Source of the DNA: Diaphorobacter sp. HDW4A
GTDB lineage: Bacteria > Pseudomonadota > Gammaproteobacteria > Burkholderiales > Burkholderiaceae_C
Assembly: GCF_011305995.1 (NCBI RefSeq)
Contig: NZ_CP049910.1
Location: 5,408,501 to 5,472,500 of the forward strand
Length of the DNA: 64,000 nucleotides
Direction of reading: 5' to 3'
Part shown: one piece after another, positions 8,681-17,706 of the stretch
How the letters are laid out: every line of letters begins with the position of its first letter
How positions within the stretch are numbered: the first letter of the stretch is position 1
Translations under genes and position numbers: made by a program
The notes under the pieces: generated by a model
What the model was told of the DNA's origin: nothing
The model's input: the letters and a program-made list of their open reading frames with translations, nothing else
The model's database searches: none

Positions 8681-8885
8681 TTTGGCTTTTGTCGGAGCGT
8701 TGAGGGCGGAGGCCGGGACTGCCCCCGGCGGGGCAATCACTTTTTGGTCTTGCCCAAAAAGTAATCAAAAATGCGCTTTGAAGTCATCCGGCGGAACTCG
8801 CTGCGTTCCTTCGTCACTCCGCTCGGACAACCGCCGGAAGTCAGATTGGAAGAGGTGTGTTCGGCACTTCGCTTTGCTCGTGCCT
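8681..8885 (+). repeat. About 205-bp multi-hairpin repeat, copy 1 of four
   Basis: This fills the gap between the dehydrogenase and aldehyde dehydrogenase genes. In order it holds hairpin TGCCCC-CGGC-GGGGCA (8720-8735), hairpin ACTTTTTGG/CCAAAAAGT (8739-8762), long stem TCCGGCGG (8787-8794) with CCGCCGGA (8831-8838), and hairpin GGCAC/GTGCC near 8873-8884. The other copies are at 15810-16015, 30966-31172 and 35338-35544, all in the same orientation. Short frames across it are not genes. Confidence 0.75.
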
Positions 8886-8896
8886 ACTGCTTGTGC

Positions 8897-10327
8897 CTAC
8901 TTTGCGACCGCGAGTGGTTGTTCGTGCAGGCCGAAATACATGCTCTTCACTTGGGCGTAGAGCTTCATGCCATCGATGCCCTTTTCGCGCCCGATGCCGC
9001 TGTTCTTGAACCCGCCGAACGGGGTGCTCGTCACCGATTGCTTGTAGGTGTTGATCCACACCGAGCCCGCTTCGAGCGCGCGGCCGATGCGCCAGGCTTT
9101 CTTGAAGCTCTCCGTCCAGATGCCGCAGGCCAGACCAAACGCCGTGCCGTTGGCCTTGGCGATCAGGTCGGCCTCGTCCTTGAACGGCAGGGCGACGAGC
9201 ACCGGGCCGAAGGCTTCTTCCTGGCACGAGAGCGCGTCGTAGGCCAGGCCGTCGATCACGGTGGGCAGGTAGTACGCGCCCTGGTCGAACACGCCGCCCG
9301 TGGGCACCTCGCCACCGCAGAGGATGCGGCCGCCTTCCTCGCGGGCGCGGTCCACGAAGCGGGCCACGCGTTCGCGGTGGTGGAACGAGGCGAGCGGGCC
9401 CATTTCGACGCCGTCGGCATCGGGCGCGGCCACGCGGATGGCTTTGGCGCGGGCGACGACCTGTGCGAGCACTTCGTCGTAGATGCTCTCTTCGATGAAC
9501 AGGCGCGAACCGGCCACGCAGGATTGGCCTGCCGAGCCGAAGATGCCCGCGATGACGGCGGCCACGGCGTGTTCGCGGTCGGCATCGGCGAACACTACGT
9601 GCGGCGACTTGCCGCCGAGTTCGAGCGCGGTGGGGATCAGCTTGTCACCTGCCACGCGTGCAATCGCGCGGCCCGAGGTGGTGCCGCCGGTGAACGACAC
9701 CATGCGCACGCCGGGGTGGGCGACCAGCGCCGCGCCCACGTCCGCGCCGCGCCCCTGCACGACCTGCAGCAGGTCCTTGGGCAGACCGGCGGCGAGCGCG
9801 ATGCGGGCCAGCTCGGGGCCGAGCAGCGGCGAATCTTCCGAGGGCTTGAGCAGCACGGCGTTGCCTGCGGCCAGCGCGGGTGCCACCTTGGTCGCGTCGT
9901 TCATGATCGGCGAGTTCCATGGCGTGATGGCCGCAATCACCCCGAACGGCTCCAGCACCGTGAAAGAGACATAATCTCCGCGCGACGGCGTCACGTCGGT
10001 CTCCAGCGTTTCGCAGACTCCGGCGTAGTAGCGGAAGGTGCCGATGGCCGATTCCACCATGCCACGGCATTCGCCGAGCGGCTTGCCGTTGTCGGCCATC
10101 TGCAGGCGCGCGAGCGATTCCTTTTCTGCGACCAGGCCGTCGGCGATCTTGTTGAGAATGAGGGCGCGCTTGTGCGGCAGCAGTTCCTTCCAGCCCGAGT
10201 GGTGGAAGGCCTGCCAGGCGCGCTCGACGGCGTCGTCGAGTTCCTGCATGGAGGTGATCGCAACGCGTGCGATCTCTTCGCCGGTGGCGGGGTTGGTGCT
10301 GATGAGTTCGGTGTTGCTGGAAGCCAT
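8897..10327 (-). CDS. NAD(P)-dependent aldehyde dehydrogenase
   Basis: A complete 476-residue aldehyde dehydrogenase. Landmarks in order are EPFGVIAAITPWNSPIM (cofactor domain), the nucleotide-binding SFTGGTTSGRAIA, the general-base Glu in TALELGGKSPHVVF (near 236), the nucleophile Cys in SAGQSCVAGSRLF (near 270) and FGPVLVALPF plus FGGFKNSGIGRE near the end. It oxidises an aldehyde to the acid; the substrate is not determined. It is first in a minus-strand set with the beta-hydroxyacid dehydrogenase and a Bug receptor, and is divergent from a GntR regulator, which is the likely controller. The pair could convert a hydroxyacid via its semialdehyde. Confidence 0.9.
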   Translation of the reverse strand: MASSNTELISTNPATGEEIARVAITSMQELDDAVERAWQAFHHSGWKELLPHKRALILNKIADGLVAEKESLARLQMADNGKPLGECRGMVESAIGTFRYYAGVCETLETDVTPSRGDYVSFTVLEPFGVIAAITPWNSPIMNDATKVAPALAAGNAVLLKPSEDSPLLGPELARIALAAGLPKDLLQVVQGRGADVGAALVAHPGVRMVSFTGGTTSGRAIARVAGDKLIPTALELGGKSPHVVFADADREHAVAAVIAGIFGSAGQSCVAGSRLFIEESIYDEVLAQVVARAKAIRVAAPDADGVEMGPLASFHHRERVARFVDRAREEGGRILCGGEVPTGGVFDQGAYYLPTVIDGLAYDALSCQEEAFGPVLVALPFKDEADLIAKANGTAFGLACGIWTESFKKAWRIGRALEAGSVWINTYKQSVTSTPFGGFKNSGIGREKGIDGMKLYAQVKSMYFGLHEQPLAVAK

Positions 10328-10529
10328 GACTGTCCTGGGAAATTCTGTGAAAGCAGGCGCAGTCTAGGGAGGCTTGCGGCGAAGTTCAACAAGCACGTTG
10401 TCGCCGATTTTGATGATGAAATTATTGATAAAAATGCGGATGGTGAGCCGCGTGGCAAACGACTTCGGATTGCCGCAGACACGCCGAACGATCAAGCCAT
10501 CCGGCATCTGGACATCCAACGCAAGCAAC

Positions 10530-11231
10530 ATGACGCCTTCTTCCTCACGCAAAACCTCCCACAAGGACTTGGGCGTTTTTCCGCACGCCGAGCTGCCGCC
10601 GCAGGTCGCCGCCGTGATCGAGGCCATAGAGACCGACATCATCCGCGGCATCATCCTGCCGAGCACGCGGTTGATCGAGGATCACCTGATGGAGGACTAC
10701 GACGCCAAGCGCCACGTGGTGCGCGCGGCGCTCGTCGAGCTACAGCGTCTCGGCGTGGTGGTCAAGCCGCCACACATCGGCGCGCGCATCCGGCGCTTCG
10801 ATGCCGAGAGTCTGGAGGCGCTTTATCACTTCCGCTCGGTGCTGCACCGCGCCGCCGTCGAGGCCATGCCGCTGCCGGTGGCTGATGCGCGTCTTGCGGC
10901 CGTCCGCGCTGCTGCAGGCCTGCATGCCGAGGCCGCGCAATCTGGTGATCTGATCGCGATCCACCGCGCCAACATGGCGTTCCATCGCTTGTTCTTTGGC
11001 CTCTGCGACAACCCCTACATCGAAGAGTCGATCCGTCTGCACGACTGGCTGAGTTTTCCGGCGCGGGCCTATGCCATTACCGATCAGTCGGCGCTGTCGC
11101 GCGCCTGCGAGGAGCATGGGCAGATGGTTACGGCCATCGAGCGCTGTGATCGTGAAGCGCTGCTGGAACTCGCGCTTGGCCACATGCTGCAGGCGCGGCG
11201 CATTTACGAGGGCAAGTACCTCTCGCGTTGA
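10530..11231 (+). CDS. GntR-family regulator with FCD domain
   Basis: About 233 residues from ATG 10530. The N-terminal winged helix contains PQVAAVIEAIETDIIRGIILPSTR and ALVELQRLGVVVKPPHIGA, typical of the FadR subfamily. The C-terminal FCD ligand domain contains FRSVLHRAAVEAM, AIHRANMAFHRLFFGLC (the conserved D/H-x3-H metal pattern) and ACEEHGQMVTAIERCDREA. The frame is open further upstream (ATG or GTG near 10440), but the chosen start gives the usual length. It is divergent from the aldehyde dehydrogenase gene and probably represses that operon in response to a carboxylate. Confidence 0.82.
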   Translation: MTPSSSRKTSHKDLGVFPHAELPPQVAAVIEAIETDIIRGIILPSTRLIEDHLMEDYDAKRHVVRAALVELQRLGVVVKPPHIGARIRRFDAESLEALYHFRSVLHRAAVEAMPLPVADARLAAVRAAAGLHAEAAQSGDLIAIHRANMAFHRLFFGLCDNPYIEESIRLHDWLSFPARAYAITDQSALSRACEEHGQMVTAIERCDREALLELALGHMLQARRIYEGKYLSR

Positions 11232-11753
11232 TCACTGGTCCATCTCGAGCTGCATCACGATCATGTTGACCAGCGTGTTCACTGTGGGCCGCCCGGTCTC
11301 GATCACGTAGTGCGACGCTGCGCGGTACAGCGGATCACGCACGGCATAGAGATCGCGCAGGCGCTGCAGCGGATTGGCCACCTGCAGCAACGGGCGGGTC
11401 TTGTCGTGGCGGATGCGCTTGAAAATTTCGTCGGGCGAGGCGCGCAGGTACATCACGCTGCCGCCGCCTGCGAGCAGGTTGGTGCGGTTGTCCTCGCGCA
11501 ACACGGCACCGCCGCCGGTCGACAGGATCATGTCGCCGGGTGTGCTGGTCAGCTCGGCCAGCAGCGTAGCTTCGCGCTCACGGAAGGCCTCCTCGCCTTT
11601 TTCCTCGAAATACTGGCGGATCGTGGAGCCGAGCACTTCTTCCAGACGCTGGTCCAGATCGATGAAGGGCACATTCAGACGGCGCGCGAGCTGGCGTCCA
11701 ACCGTGGATTTTCCGGAGCCGGGCATGCCGACCAACGAGCAGCGCTTGCGCAT
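11232..11753 (-). CDS. aroK: Shikimate kinase
   Basis: A 173-residue shikimate kinase, which phosphorylates shikimate at O3 with ATP in the chorismate pathway in the cytosol. Walker A is GMPGSGKS (residues 9-16). The substrate-binding region FIDLDQRLE matches the DxD/IE pattern, STGGGAVLRED is the glycine-rich shikimate-binding motif, and KTRPLLQVANPLQRL is the lid. Length is standard. In many proteobacteria aroK sits directly before aroB; here aroB is absent and the gene stands alone, converging on the GntR gene with no gap. Confidence 0.9.
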   Translation of the reverse strand: MRKRCSLVGMPGSGKSTVGRQLARRLNVPFIDLDQRLEEVLGSTIRQYFEEKGEEAFREREATLLAELTSTPGDMILSTGGGAVLREDNRTNLLAGGGSVMYLRASPDEIFKRIRHDKTRPLLQVANPLQRLRDLYAVRDPLYRAASHYVIETGRPTVNTLVNMIVMQLEMDQ

Positions 11754-11854
11754 GGTGAAAGAGAGGTCCTGTTCTTGTCTGATGACCCGAGTTTATAGGC
11801 CTTGTCGGCCTGCTCTGACATGTGAGGGCAAGCAGACGCGGCCACAATGCATGC

Positions 11855-12811
11855 ATGAGTTCTTCTTTCAAGCAGCGCGTGATCGACTGGGGCAAGCATG
11901 GCATGGCGGTCGCCTCGCCGCTGATCCGGGCGGTGCGCCCGTGGCTGGATGCCGATGGATTGCGCATGAGTGCGGCGATGTCGTTCTACGGCATGCTGAG
12001 TCTGGCGCCCCTGCTGCTGGTGCTGGTGGGCGTGCTGAGCTGGTGGATCGACCAGTCGTATCTGGAGTCCAACCTGCTCGCGCAGGTCAGCAGCGTGGTG
12101 GGTGATCGCGGCGCGGAAGTGGTGCGTATGGCGCTGTCGAGCGCGCGCAATCCGTCCGAGGGCTGGTTCGCCTCGATTGCTGGTTTCGTGCTGCTACTCT
12201 CGGGTGCGTCGGGCGTGTTCGTGGAGCTGCAGACCTCGCTGCAGCGCCTCTGGTATGCGGGCAAGGAGCCGCCCAAGACCGAGAAACCGGCCTGGTGGAA
12301 CATGGCCTCGCTGCGCCTGCGCGGGCTGGCCTATGTGATGGCGATTGGCTTTCTGCTGCTGATCTCGCTCGTGGTGTCCACCGTCATCAAGATCATCGCA
12401 ACATGGGCGAGTGCGTGGCTGCCCTTTGGTTCGGGCATGCTGCTGCAGCTGGTCAACGAGCTGATCGCGTTCGGCGTGGCGATGGCGCTCTTTGTCGGCA
12501 TGATGCGCATCGGCGGCCCTGCCGCGCCGCGCCTGCGCTTTCTGTGGATAGGTGCATTTGTGGGCGCGATCTTGTTCACCGGTGGCAAGCAGGCTCTGGC
12601 GTTCTATCTGTCAACCGCCGCTGTGGTGTCGGCCTACGGCGCGGCCGGTTCTCTGGTGGTGCTTTTGATGTGGATGTATTTCTCTGCCGCCGTATTGCTG
12701 TTTGCAGCAAGCGTGGCACGCGCCTTGCAAGAAGAGGAAGAAGACAAGCTGCGGAAGAAAAATAGTAGCAGTCAAGCCCCTTCTACCTTGGGGGAAACAG
12801 TGGCCTCGTAG
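11855..12811 (+). CDS. YihY/BrkB family inner-membrane protein
   Basis: About 318 residues from ATG 11855 (MSSSFKQRV). It has the YihY/virulence factor BrkB fold: an amphipathic N-terminus, six transmembrane helices, and conserved segments LRMSAAMSFYGMLSLAPLL, LLLSGASGVFVELQTSLQRLW and GAAGSLVVLLMWMYFSAAVLLFAA. The C-terminus is acidic and then basic (QEEEEDKLRKK). The family was once called ribonuclease BN by mistake; its true role, possibly in transport or envelope stability, is not settled. It is divergent from aroK, with about 100 bases between the starts. Confidence 0.88.
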   Translation: MSSSFKQRVIDWGKHGMAVASPLIRAVRPWLDADGLRMSAAMSFYGMLSLAPLLLVLVGVLSWWIDQSYLESNLLAQVSSVVGDRGAEVVRMALSSARNPSEGWFASIAGFVLLLSGASGVFVELQTSLQRLWYAGKEPPKTEKPAWWNMASLRLRGLAYVMAIGFLLLISLVVSTVIKIIATWASAWLPFGSGMLLQLVNELIAFGVAMALFVGMMRIGGPAAPRLRFLWIGAFVGAILFTGGKQALAFYLSTAAVVSAYGAAGSLVVLLMWMYFSAAVLLFAASVARALQEEEEDKLRKKNSSSQAPSTLGETVAS

Positions 12812-12926
12812 TTTCCCTAGGCACAAAGCGGGGGAAAAGGCGTACACAGCTGCTTACTTCACTTACGGTGGGTTCTGCCCAAACTGTCACGATTGACCAT
12901 TAATCTCTGCGCCAGTTGATTGTTTA

Positions 12927-12950
12927 TTGCCTATTAAAGGTTATAGGCAA
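12927..12950. promoter_or_regulatory. Perfect 8-bp inverted repeat upstream of the small anchored protein
   Basis: TTGCCTAT and ATAGGCAA flank an 8-base spacer (TAAAGGTT). The dyad lies in a markedly AT-rich stretch 44 bases upstream of the ATG at 12994. The position fits an operator over a promoter. No linked regulator is evident. Confidence 0.4.
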
Positions 12951-12993
12951 ATATAAATTCTTCTTCTCAGGATCATTTTTCTTGCTTTTGTCC

Positions 12994-13335
12994 ATGGATT
13001 TGAACTCGACTGCGCCAGTGGCGCCACCCATGTCAGCCGGCGTGTCCACACGCTGGCTCTGGGTCGCCATCGTTGCGTTGGTGGCATGCATGGGTGCGCT
13101 GGCAGGTGCCTGGATGATGATGCCGGGCGTGGGCACGGCCCATGCGGCCGGCACATCGCCCGTCACCGCCGCCAAGGAGTCCATCCGCAAGGGGCTTTCT
13201 GCTTCGCCTGCCGCGGCGCAGGGCATACAAGCGCCGGAGCACATGGACAGCTTTGCCGGAAGCGGAATCGCACAGAGTTCCACTTCGGGCCTGGGCATTT
13301 CCCCTGTTGGATCCGTCAAGCTGACCGCTCGTTAG
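12994..13335 (+). CDS. Small single-pass membrane or secreted protein of unknown function
   Basis: About 113 residues. A cytosolic proline-rich start (MDLNSTAPVAPPMSAGVSTR) leads to one hydrophobic helix (LWVAIVALVACMGALAGAWMM) and an Ala/Ser/Gly-rich outer region, AAGTSPVTAAKESIRKG to GSVKLTAR. The helix is followed by VGTAHAAG, which could be a signal-peptidase site. There is no clear ribosome-binding site, and the frame is open further upstream through an AT-rich promoter-like region, so the start is uncertain. No family recognised. It stands alone after yihY. Confidence 0.5.
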   Translation: MDLNSTAPVAPPMSAGVSTRWLWVAIVALVACMGALAGAWMMMPGVGTAHAAGTSPVTAAKESIRKGLSASPAAAQGIQAPEHMDSFAGSGIAQSSTSGLGISPVGSVKLTAR

Positions 13336-13398
13336 GCTTTTGCTTTTCTTTGTGTTGAAGCAGCCTTTGGTGTCGATGGGCCCATCGTTTGCAGGCGT

Positions 13399-13489
13399 GG
13401 ATATGGGGCGCGATCCATCGTTGCACCTCCTTGCCATACCGAAGTATTGTTTGCTGGGTCGGCGACGCTTCGTCTGGCGCCCCATCTCC
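13399..13489. repeat. About 90-bp palindromic repeat, copy b of three
   Basis: Outer stem GGATATGGGGCGC (13399-13411) pairs with GCGCCCCATCTCC (13477-13489), leaving the same single T.C mismatch seen in the other copies. The apical hairpin is ATAC-CGAA-GTAT. It lies in the convergent gap between the small anchored protein and fpr. Confidence 0.7.
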
Positions 13490-13516
13490 GCGTTGGGGTG
13501 GGCTCGGTTGCAAAGC

Positions 13517-13544
13517 AAAAAGGCGCCGGGGTAAGCGGCGCCTT
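13517..13544 (-). terminator. Rho-independent terminator of fpr
   Basis: Read on the minus strand, AAGGCGCC and GGCGCCTT form an 8-bp stem around a 9-base loop, followed by TTTTTGCTTTG. It starts 42 bases beyond the fpr stop. Confidence 0.7.
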
Positions 13545-13586
13545 GATGGTCTGGGGAAGCATTGGCTTCCCGTTTTTTATTGCTGC

Positions 13587-14360
13587 TTACTTCTCGACGA
13601 ACGCGCGTTCGATCACGAAGTCGCCCGGCGTGGTGGTGTTGCCTTCCTTGAAGCCGCGCTTTTCGAGCAGTTCCTTCAGTTCAGACAGCATCGCCGGGCT
13701 GCCGCAGAGCATGACGCGGTCGGTCTCGGGGTTCAGGTCGGGCAGGCCGATGTTCTGGGGGAACTTGCCTTCGTTGATCTGAGTGGAGATGCGGCCGTGG
13801 TTGCGGAACTCCTCGCGGGTGACCGTGGGGTAGTAGACCAGTTTGTCCTTGATGATTTCGCCCAGCAGTTCGTGCTCCGGCAGTTCCTTCTCGAACAGGT
13901 CTTGATAAGCCAGTTCGTTGGCGTGGCGCACGCCGTGCACCACCACCACCTTTTCGTACTGCTCATACGTCTCGGGATCGCGCGCCACGGCCAGCCACGG
14001 GGCGAGGCCGGTGCCGGTGCCGATCAGGTACAGGTTCTTGCCGGGCAGCAGATAGTCGATCAGCAGCGTGCCCGTGGGCTTCTTGCCGACGATGACAGTG
14101 TCACCGACCTTGATGTTCTGCAGCTTCGATGTGAGCGGGCCGTCCGGCACCTTGATCGACAGGAACTCGAGGTGTTCCTCGTAGTTCGGGCTGGCGATGG
14201 AGTAGGCACGCAGCAGGTTCTTGCCGTCCACCTTCAGGCCAATCATGGTGAAATGGCCGTTGGAGAAACGCAGCGACGTGTCGCGCGTAGTGGTGAAGGA
14301 GAAAAGGCGGTCCGTCCAGTGGTGTACCGAGAGGACGGTTTCTTCGAGAAATGCACTCAT
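13587..14360 (-). CDS. fpr: Ferredoxin/flavodoxin-NADP+ reductase
   Basis: A 257-residue bacterial FNR from ATG 14360 (MSAFLEETV). It transfers electrons between NADPH and ferredoxin or flavodoxin through FAD. The FAD-binding region has LLRAYSIASPNYEEHLEF (RxYS motif) and GPLTSKLQNIKVGDTV. The NADP domain begins with LYLIGTGTGLAPWLAVARD and ends with DRVMLCGSPAMLSELKELL. The C-terminal ERAFVEK matches the short-tailed FprA/Fpr subfamily. The gene is monocistronic, with a terminator just downstream. Such enzymes are often part of oxidative-stress responses, but no regulator site was seen. Confidence 0.9.
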   Translation of the reverse strand: MSAFLEETVLSVHHWTDRLFSFTTTRDTSLRFSNGHFTMIGLKVDGKNLLRAYSIASPNYEEHLEFLSIKVPDGPLTSKLQNIKVGDTVIVGKKPTGTLLIDYLLPGKNLYLIGTGTGLAPWLAVARDPETYEQYEKVVVVHGVRHANELAYQDLFEKELPEHELLGEIIKDKLVYYPTVTREEFRNHGRISTQINEGKFPQNIGLPDLNPETDRVMLCGSPAMLSELKELLEKRGFKEGNTTTPGDFVIERAFVEK

Positions 14361-14573
14361 GTTCGTTGGATCGCGAATAAACAGGGACAGGAAAAAAACA
14401 ATGCCTGCCGATAAAAACACGCTTGGAAACTGAGAGCTTGGGTAAAACTGGTTGCCTGGCTCTTGGCAGTGGACCTCGCGGACTGATTACAACGTTATTT
14501 TCGGATAAATACTAACTTCCGGGTACATTGCAAGGCCTTGTTTTGAGATCAATTAGTGATAAGGAGAATGACG

Positions 14574-15809
14574 ATGACCGGGGTCAATAGCTCGCAAAAA
14601 TGGTCGAAATGGCATCTGACGCTTCCAGTCGCGGCCTGTGTGTTGGCATCGCATTCCTACGCTGCAGAGGTCATCAAGATTGGTGAAATCAACAGCTACA
14701 AGGCCCAGCCCGCATTCCTCGAGCCCTACAAAAAGGGCATGGAGCTGGCCGTGGAGCAGGTCAACAAGGCCGGCGGCGTGGCCGGCAAGAAGCTGCAGCT
14801 CGTCATCCGCGACGACAACGGCACCCCGGCGGACGCCGTGCGCGCGGCCGAGGAGCTCTATGCGCGCGAGAAGATCGATGTGCTCACCGGCAGCTTTCTC
14901 TCCCACGTGGGCCTGGCGCTCACCGACTATGCCAAGCAGAAGCAGCGCTTCTTCCTCGCCTCCGAGCCGCTGACCGACAAGATCGTCTGGGCCGACGGCA
15001 ACCCCTATACCTACCGCCTGCGCGCCTCGACCTACATGCAGGTCAGCATGCTCGTGCCCGAGGCGCTCAAGCTCAACAAGAAGCGCTGGGCGATTGTCTA
15101 TCCCAACTACGAATACGGACAATCAGCGGTCGCCACCTTCAAGAAGCTCATGAAGGAAAAGCAGCCGGACATCGAGTTCGTCGCCGAACAGGCCCCCGCT
15201 CTGGGCAAGATCGACGCGGGCAGCGTCGTGCAGGCGCTGGCCGACTCCAAACCGGATGCGATCTTCAACGTGCTTTTCGCGACTGATATGGGCAAGTTCG
15301 TGCGCGAAGGCAATACGCGTGGCCTGTTCACGGGCCGCGAGGTGGTTGGGCTGCTCACCGCCGAGCCGGAATATCTTGATCCGCTTAAAAAAGAGGCGCC
15401 GGTGGGTTGGACGGTGACGGGCTACCCTTGGTATTCGATTGCCACACCTGAGCACACTGCCTTCCTCAAGGCCTATCAGGCCAAGTACAAGGACTATCCG
15501 CGTCTGGGCACCATCGTTGGCTACAACGCGATCCAGTCGATTGCTGCGGGGCTGCGCAAGACGGGGGGTAGTGCGGAGACTGCCAAGCTGGTGGAGGCGT
15601 TCAAGGGGCTGGAGGTGGATACGCCGTTCGGGCGTATTACTTATCGCGCCCAGGATCATCAGTCGACGATGGGGGCTTACATCGGGAAGACGGCTTATGA
15701 CGCCAAGTTGGGGCGGGGGGTGCTGGTGAATTATCACTATGCGGATGGGAAGGATTTTCAGCCTTCGGATGAGGACGTGAAGAAGTTGCGGCCTGCTTCT
15801 GCTAACTGA
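14574..15809 (+). CDS. Periplasmic binding protein of a branched-chain-type ABC importer, probably for cyclohexanecarboxylate or an aromatic acid
   Basis: About 411 residues from ATG 14574, seven bases after AAGGAGA (14561-14567). A signal peptide (WHLTLPVAACVLASHSYAAEV) leads to a Peripla_BP_6 fold: IKIGEINSYKAQP, FLEPYKKGMELAVEQVNKAGG, KLQLVIRDDNGTPADAVRAAE, then AIVYPNYEYGQSAVATFKKL. Family members in this branch bind aromatic or alicyclic acids more often than amino acids. The gene converges on aliA and lies 5 kb from the fused permease and ATPase genes beyond badR. Since that importer has no binding protein of its own in place, I infer this is its partner. Confidence 0.82.
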   Translation: MTGVNSSQKWSKWHLTLPVAACVLASHSYAAEVIKIGEINSYKAQPAFLEPYKKGMELAVEQVNKAGGVAGKKLQLVIRDDNGTPADAVRAAEELYAREKIDVLTGSFLSHVGLALTDYAKQKQRFFLASEPLTDKIVWADGNPYTYRLRASTYMQVSMLVPEALKLNKKRWAIVYPNYEYGQSAVATFKKLMKEKQPDIEFVAEQAPALGKIDAGSVVQALADSKPDAIFNVLFATDMGKFVREGNTRGLFTGREVVGLLTAEPEYLDPLKKEAPVGWTVTGYPWYSIATPEHTAFLKAYQAKYKDYPRLGTIVGYNAIQSIAAGLRKTGGSAETAKLVEAFKGLEVDTPFGRITYRAQDHQSTMGAYIGKTAYDAKLGRGVLVNYHYADGKDFQPSDEDVKKLRPASAN

Positions 15810-16015
15810 TTTTTGTTCCTGCTGGGGCGTTGTTTACGGGGGCCGGGAGTTCCGCCCGGCGGCGGAGTTACCTTTTGCTTGCGCGCAAAAGGTAACCCAA
15901 AACGCGCGTTGAAGTCATCCGGCAGAACTCGACTGCGCGCTTGCGCGCTCCGCTCGGACAACCGCCGGAAATCAGTTTTGAAGAGGTGTGTGCGGCACTT
16001 CGCTTCGCTCGTGTT
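15810..16015 (+). repeat. About 205-bp multi-hairpin repeat, copy 2 of four
   Basis: The most divergent copy, and the one that shows compensating changes: hairpin TCCGCC-CGGC-GGCGGA (15851-15866) where the others have TGCCCC/GGGGCA, and stem GTTACCTTTTGC (15867-15878) with GCAAAAGGTAAC (15885-15896) where copy 4 has ATTACTTTTTGC/GCAAAAAGTAAT. It lies in the convergent gap between the binding-protein gene and aliA. Confidence 0.75.
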
Positions 16016-16020
16016 GGTGG

Positions 16021-17667
16021 TCAGGCCGCGTCTCGGCTTTGGATCAGTTCTCTCAGCTTGAATTTCTGAATTTTTCCCGAAGGGGTGGCTGGCATTTGGG
16101 CGAGGATGTGCAGGCGCTCGGGAATGTATTGAAGCGCGACGCGTTCCTTTTGCAGGAAGGCGCGCAGGCCTTCGAGGCTCAGTGTTGCGCCTTCGCGTGG
16201 CACCACTACGGCGCAGGCGCGTTCGCCAAGGCGTTCGTCGGCATAGGCGACGATGGCGGCGTGCTGGATGTCGGGGTGGCGGTAGAGCAGGGATTCGATC
16301 TCCACCACGGGGATGTTTTCGCCGCCGCGAATGATCACGTCTTTGCTGCGGCCGGTGATGCGGATGTAGCCGTTGGCGTCCACGCGGGCCAGATCGCCGG
16401 TGTCGAACCAGTCGTCGGCGTCGGTGGCGTTGAGGTGTGGACGTTTCAGATAGCCGCCGAAGTTGGAGCAGGAGCGCAGCATCAGCTTGCCTTCGTGGTC
16501 TGCGGGCAGGGCGCTGCCGTCGATGTCGGTGATGCGGATTTCCACGCCGGGCAGCGGGTGGCCGTCGGTCTGCACTGAGCGCTGATCGTCGTCTTCGGGC
16601 AGTGTGGTGGTGACGGCGCCGTTTTCCGTCATGCCCCAAGCCGAGATGATCTTGGCGCCCAGCGCGGCGCGGGCTTGTTCCACGAGTGCGCCGGGAATGG
16701 GCGCTCCCGCGCTCAGGAAGGTGCGCAGGCTGGGAATGCCGCCGCCGTCGGCCGCCACGGCCTTGGAGAGATCGGTGAGGAAGGGTGTGGAGGCCATGGT
16801 GAACGTCACGCCTTGTTCGCGGATCTGGGCGATGGCTTTCTGCGGGTCCCAGATGTCCTGCAGCACGGCGCTGGCCTGCAGCACGATGGGCATCATCAGG
16901 CCGTACATGAAGCCGGTCTGGTGGGCCATGGGCGAGGCCATCAGCACCACGTCATCGGCACCCAGATGCAGGCGCTCCGCATACGGAACGATGTTGGCCA
17001 TCAGCGTGTTGGCGGTGTGTTGCACGCCCTTGGGTTCACCCGTGGTGCCCGAGGTGTAGATGAGCTGCGTGACATCGTCGGGCGTGGGTCGCGAGCGGGT
17101 GAGGATGGCCTTGGCATCGGGGTCGTGCTCCCATGACGGTGCGCAAAGCAGCGCGTCGAAGCTGTTTTCGCCCTGACCATCGACCACCACGATGTGTTCG
17201 AGCAGCGGCAATTGCGCCCTCAGCCCGTTCGCCATCGACTCGAAATCATGGCCACGAAACTGGCGGGGCACGATGAACACCTTGGCCTCGCCATGCCCGA
17301 GCATGAACGAGAGTTCGCGCTCGCGAAAGATGTGCATGAGCGGATTCATCACCGCGCCGATGCGCGAGCAGGCCAAATAGATGAGCGTGAACTGCCACCA
17401 GTTGGGCAACTGGCATGCGACCACATCGCCGCTTCGCACGCCGAGTCTGGCAAGGCCGATGGCGATGCGATCCGCCATGCGCGCCAGCTCGCGGTAGGTG
17501 AACTGCGTACGCTCGCCGGATTCCACGCGCAGCGCCGTGAGCGCGAGCTTGTCGGGATGTGTTGCAACGCAGGCATCAAGCGCATCGTTGATCGTACGTT
17601 GGTGCCAGAGCTTTTGCTCCAGCATGCGGGCACGGCGGCGGGGCAGCAAAACGGCATCGAACTCCAT
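16021..17667 (-). CDS. aliA: Acyl-CoA ligase, probable cyclohexanecarboxylate-CoA ligase
   Basis: A 548-residue AMP-forming acyl-CoA synthetase. Motifs seen are the phosphate loop IYTSGTTGEPKGV, the AWGMTENG adenine region, DDWFDTGDLARVDANGYI and the terminal catalytic Lys region PATPSGKIQKFKLREL. The enzyme would activate the acid with ATP and CoA in the cytosol. The assignment as cyclohexanecarboxylate-CoA ligase rests on context: it is last in a minus-strand run badH-badI-aliB-aliA with gaps of 36-40 bases, matching the core gene order known from Rhodopseudomonas palustris. A strong GAGGAG precedes the start. The sequence alone would also allow other short or cyclic acids. Confidence 0.8.
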   Translation of the reverse strand: MEFDAVLLPRRRARMLEQKLWHQRTINDALDACVATHPDKLALTALRVESGERTQFTYRELARMADRIAIGLARLGVRSGDVVACQLPNWWQFTLIYLACSRIGAVMNPLMHIFRERELSFMLGHGEAKVFIVPRQFRGHDFESMANGLRAQLPLLEHIVVVDGQGENSFDALLCAPSWEHDPDAKAILTRSRPTPDDVTQLIYTSGTTGEPKGVQHTANTLMANIVPYAERLHLGADDVVLMASPMAHQTGFMYGLMMPIVLQASAVLQDIWDPQKAIAQIREQGVTFTMASTPFLTDLSKAVAADGGGIPSLRTFLSAGAPIPGALVEQARAALGAKIISAWGMTENGAVTTTLPEDDDQRSVQTDGHPLPGVEIRITDIDGSALPADHEGKLMLRSCSNFGGYLKRPHLNATDADDWFDTGDLARVDANGYIRITGRSKDVIIRGGENIPVVEIESLLYRHPDIQHAAIVAYADERLGERACAVVVPREGATLSLEGLRAFLQKERVALQYIPERLHILAQMPATPSGKIQKFKLRELIQSRDAA

Positions 17668-17706
17668 GGCTTGTCTCCTCTTTGTGAATCTAGGGAACGC
17701 TTTCGC

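Noticed and set aside
8771..10885. Very long plus-strand open frame (704 codons) opposite the aldehyde dehydrogenase
   Set aside because: Its residues are His/Arg/Gly-rich and without domain features; it mirrors the codon bias of the minus-strand gene.
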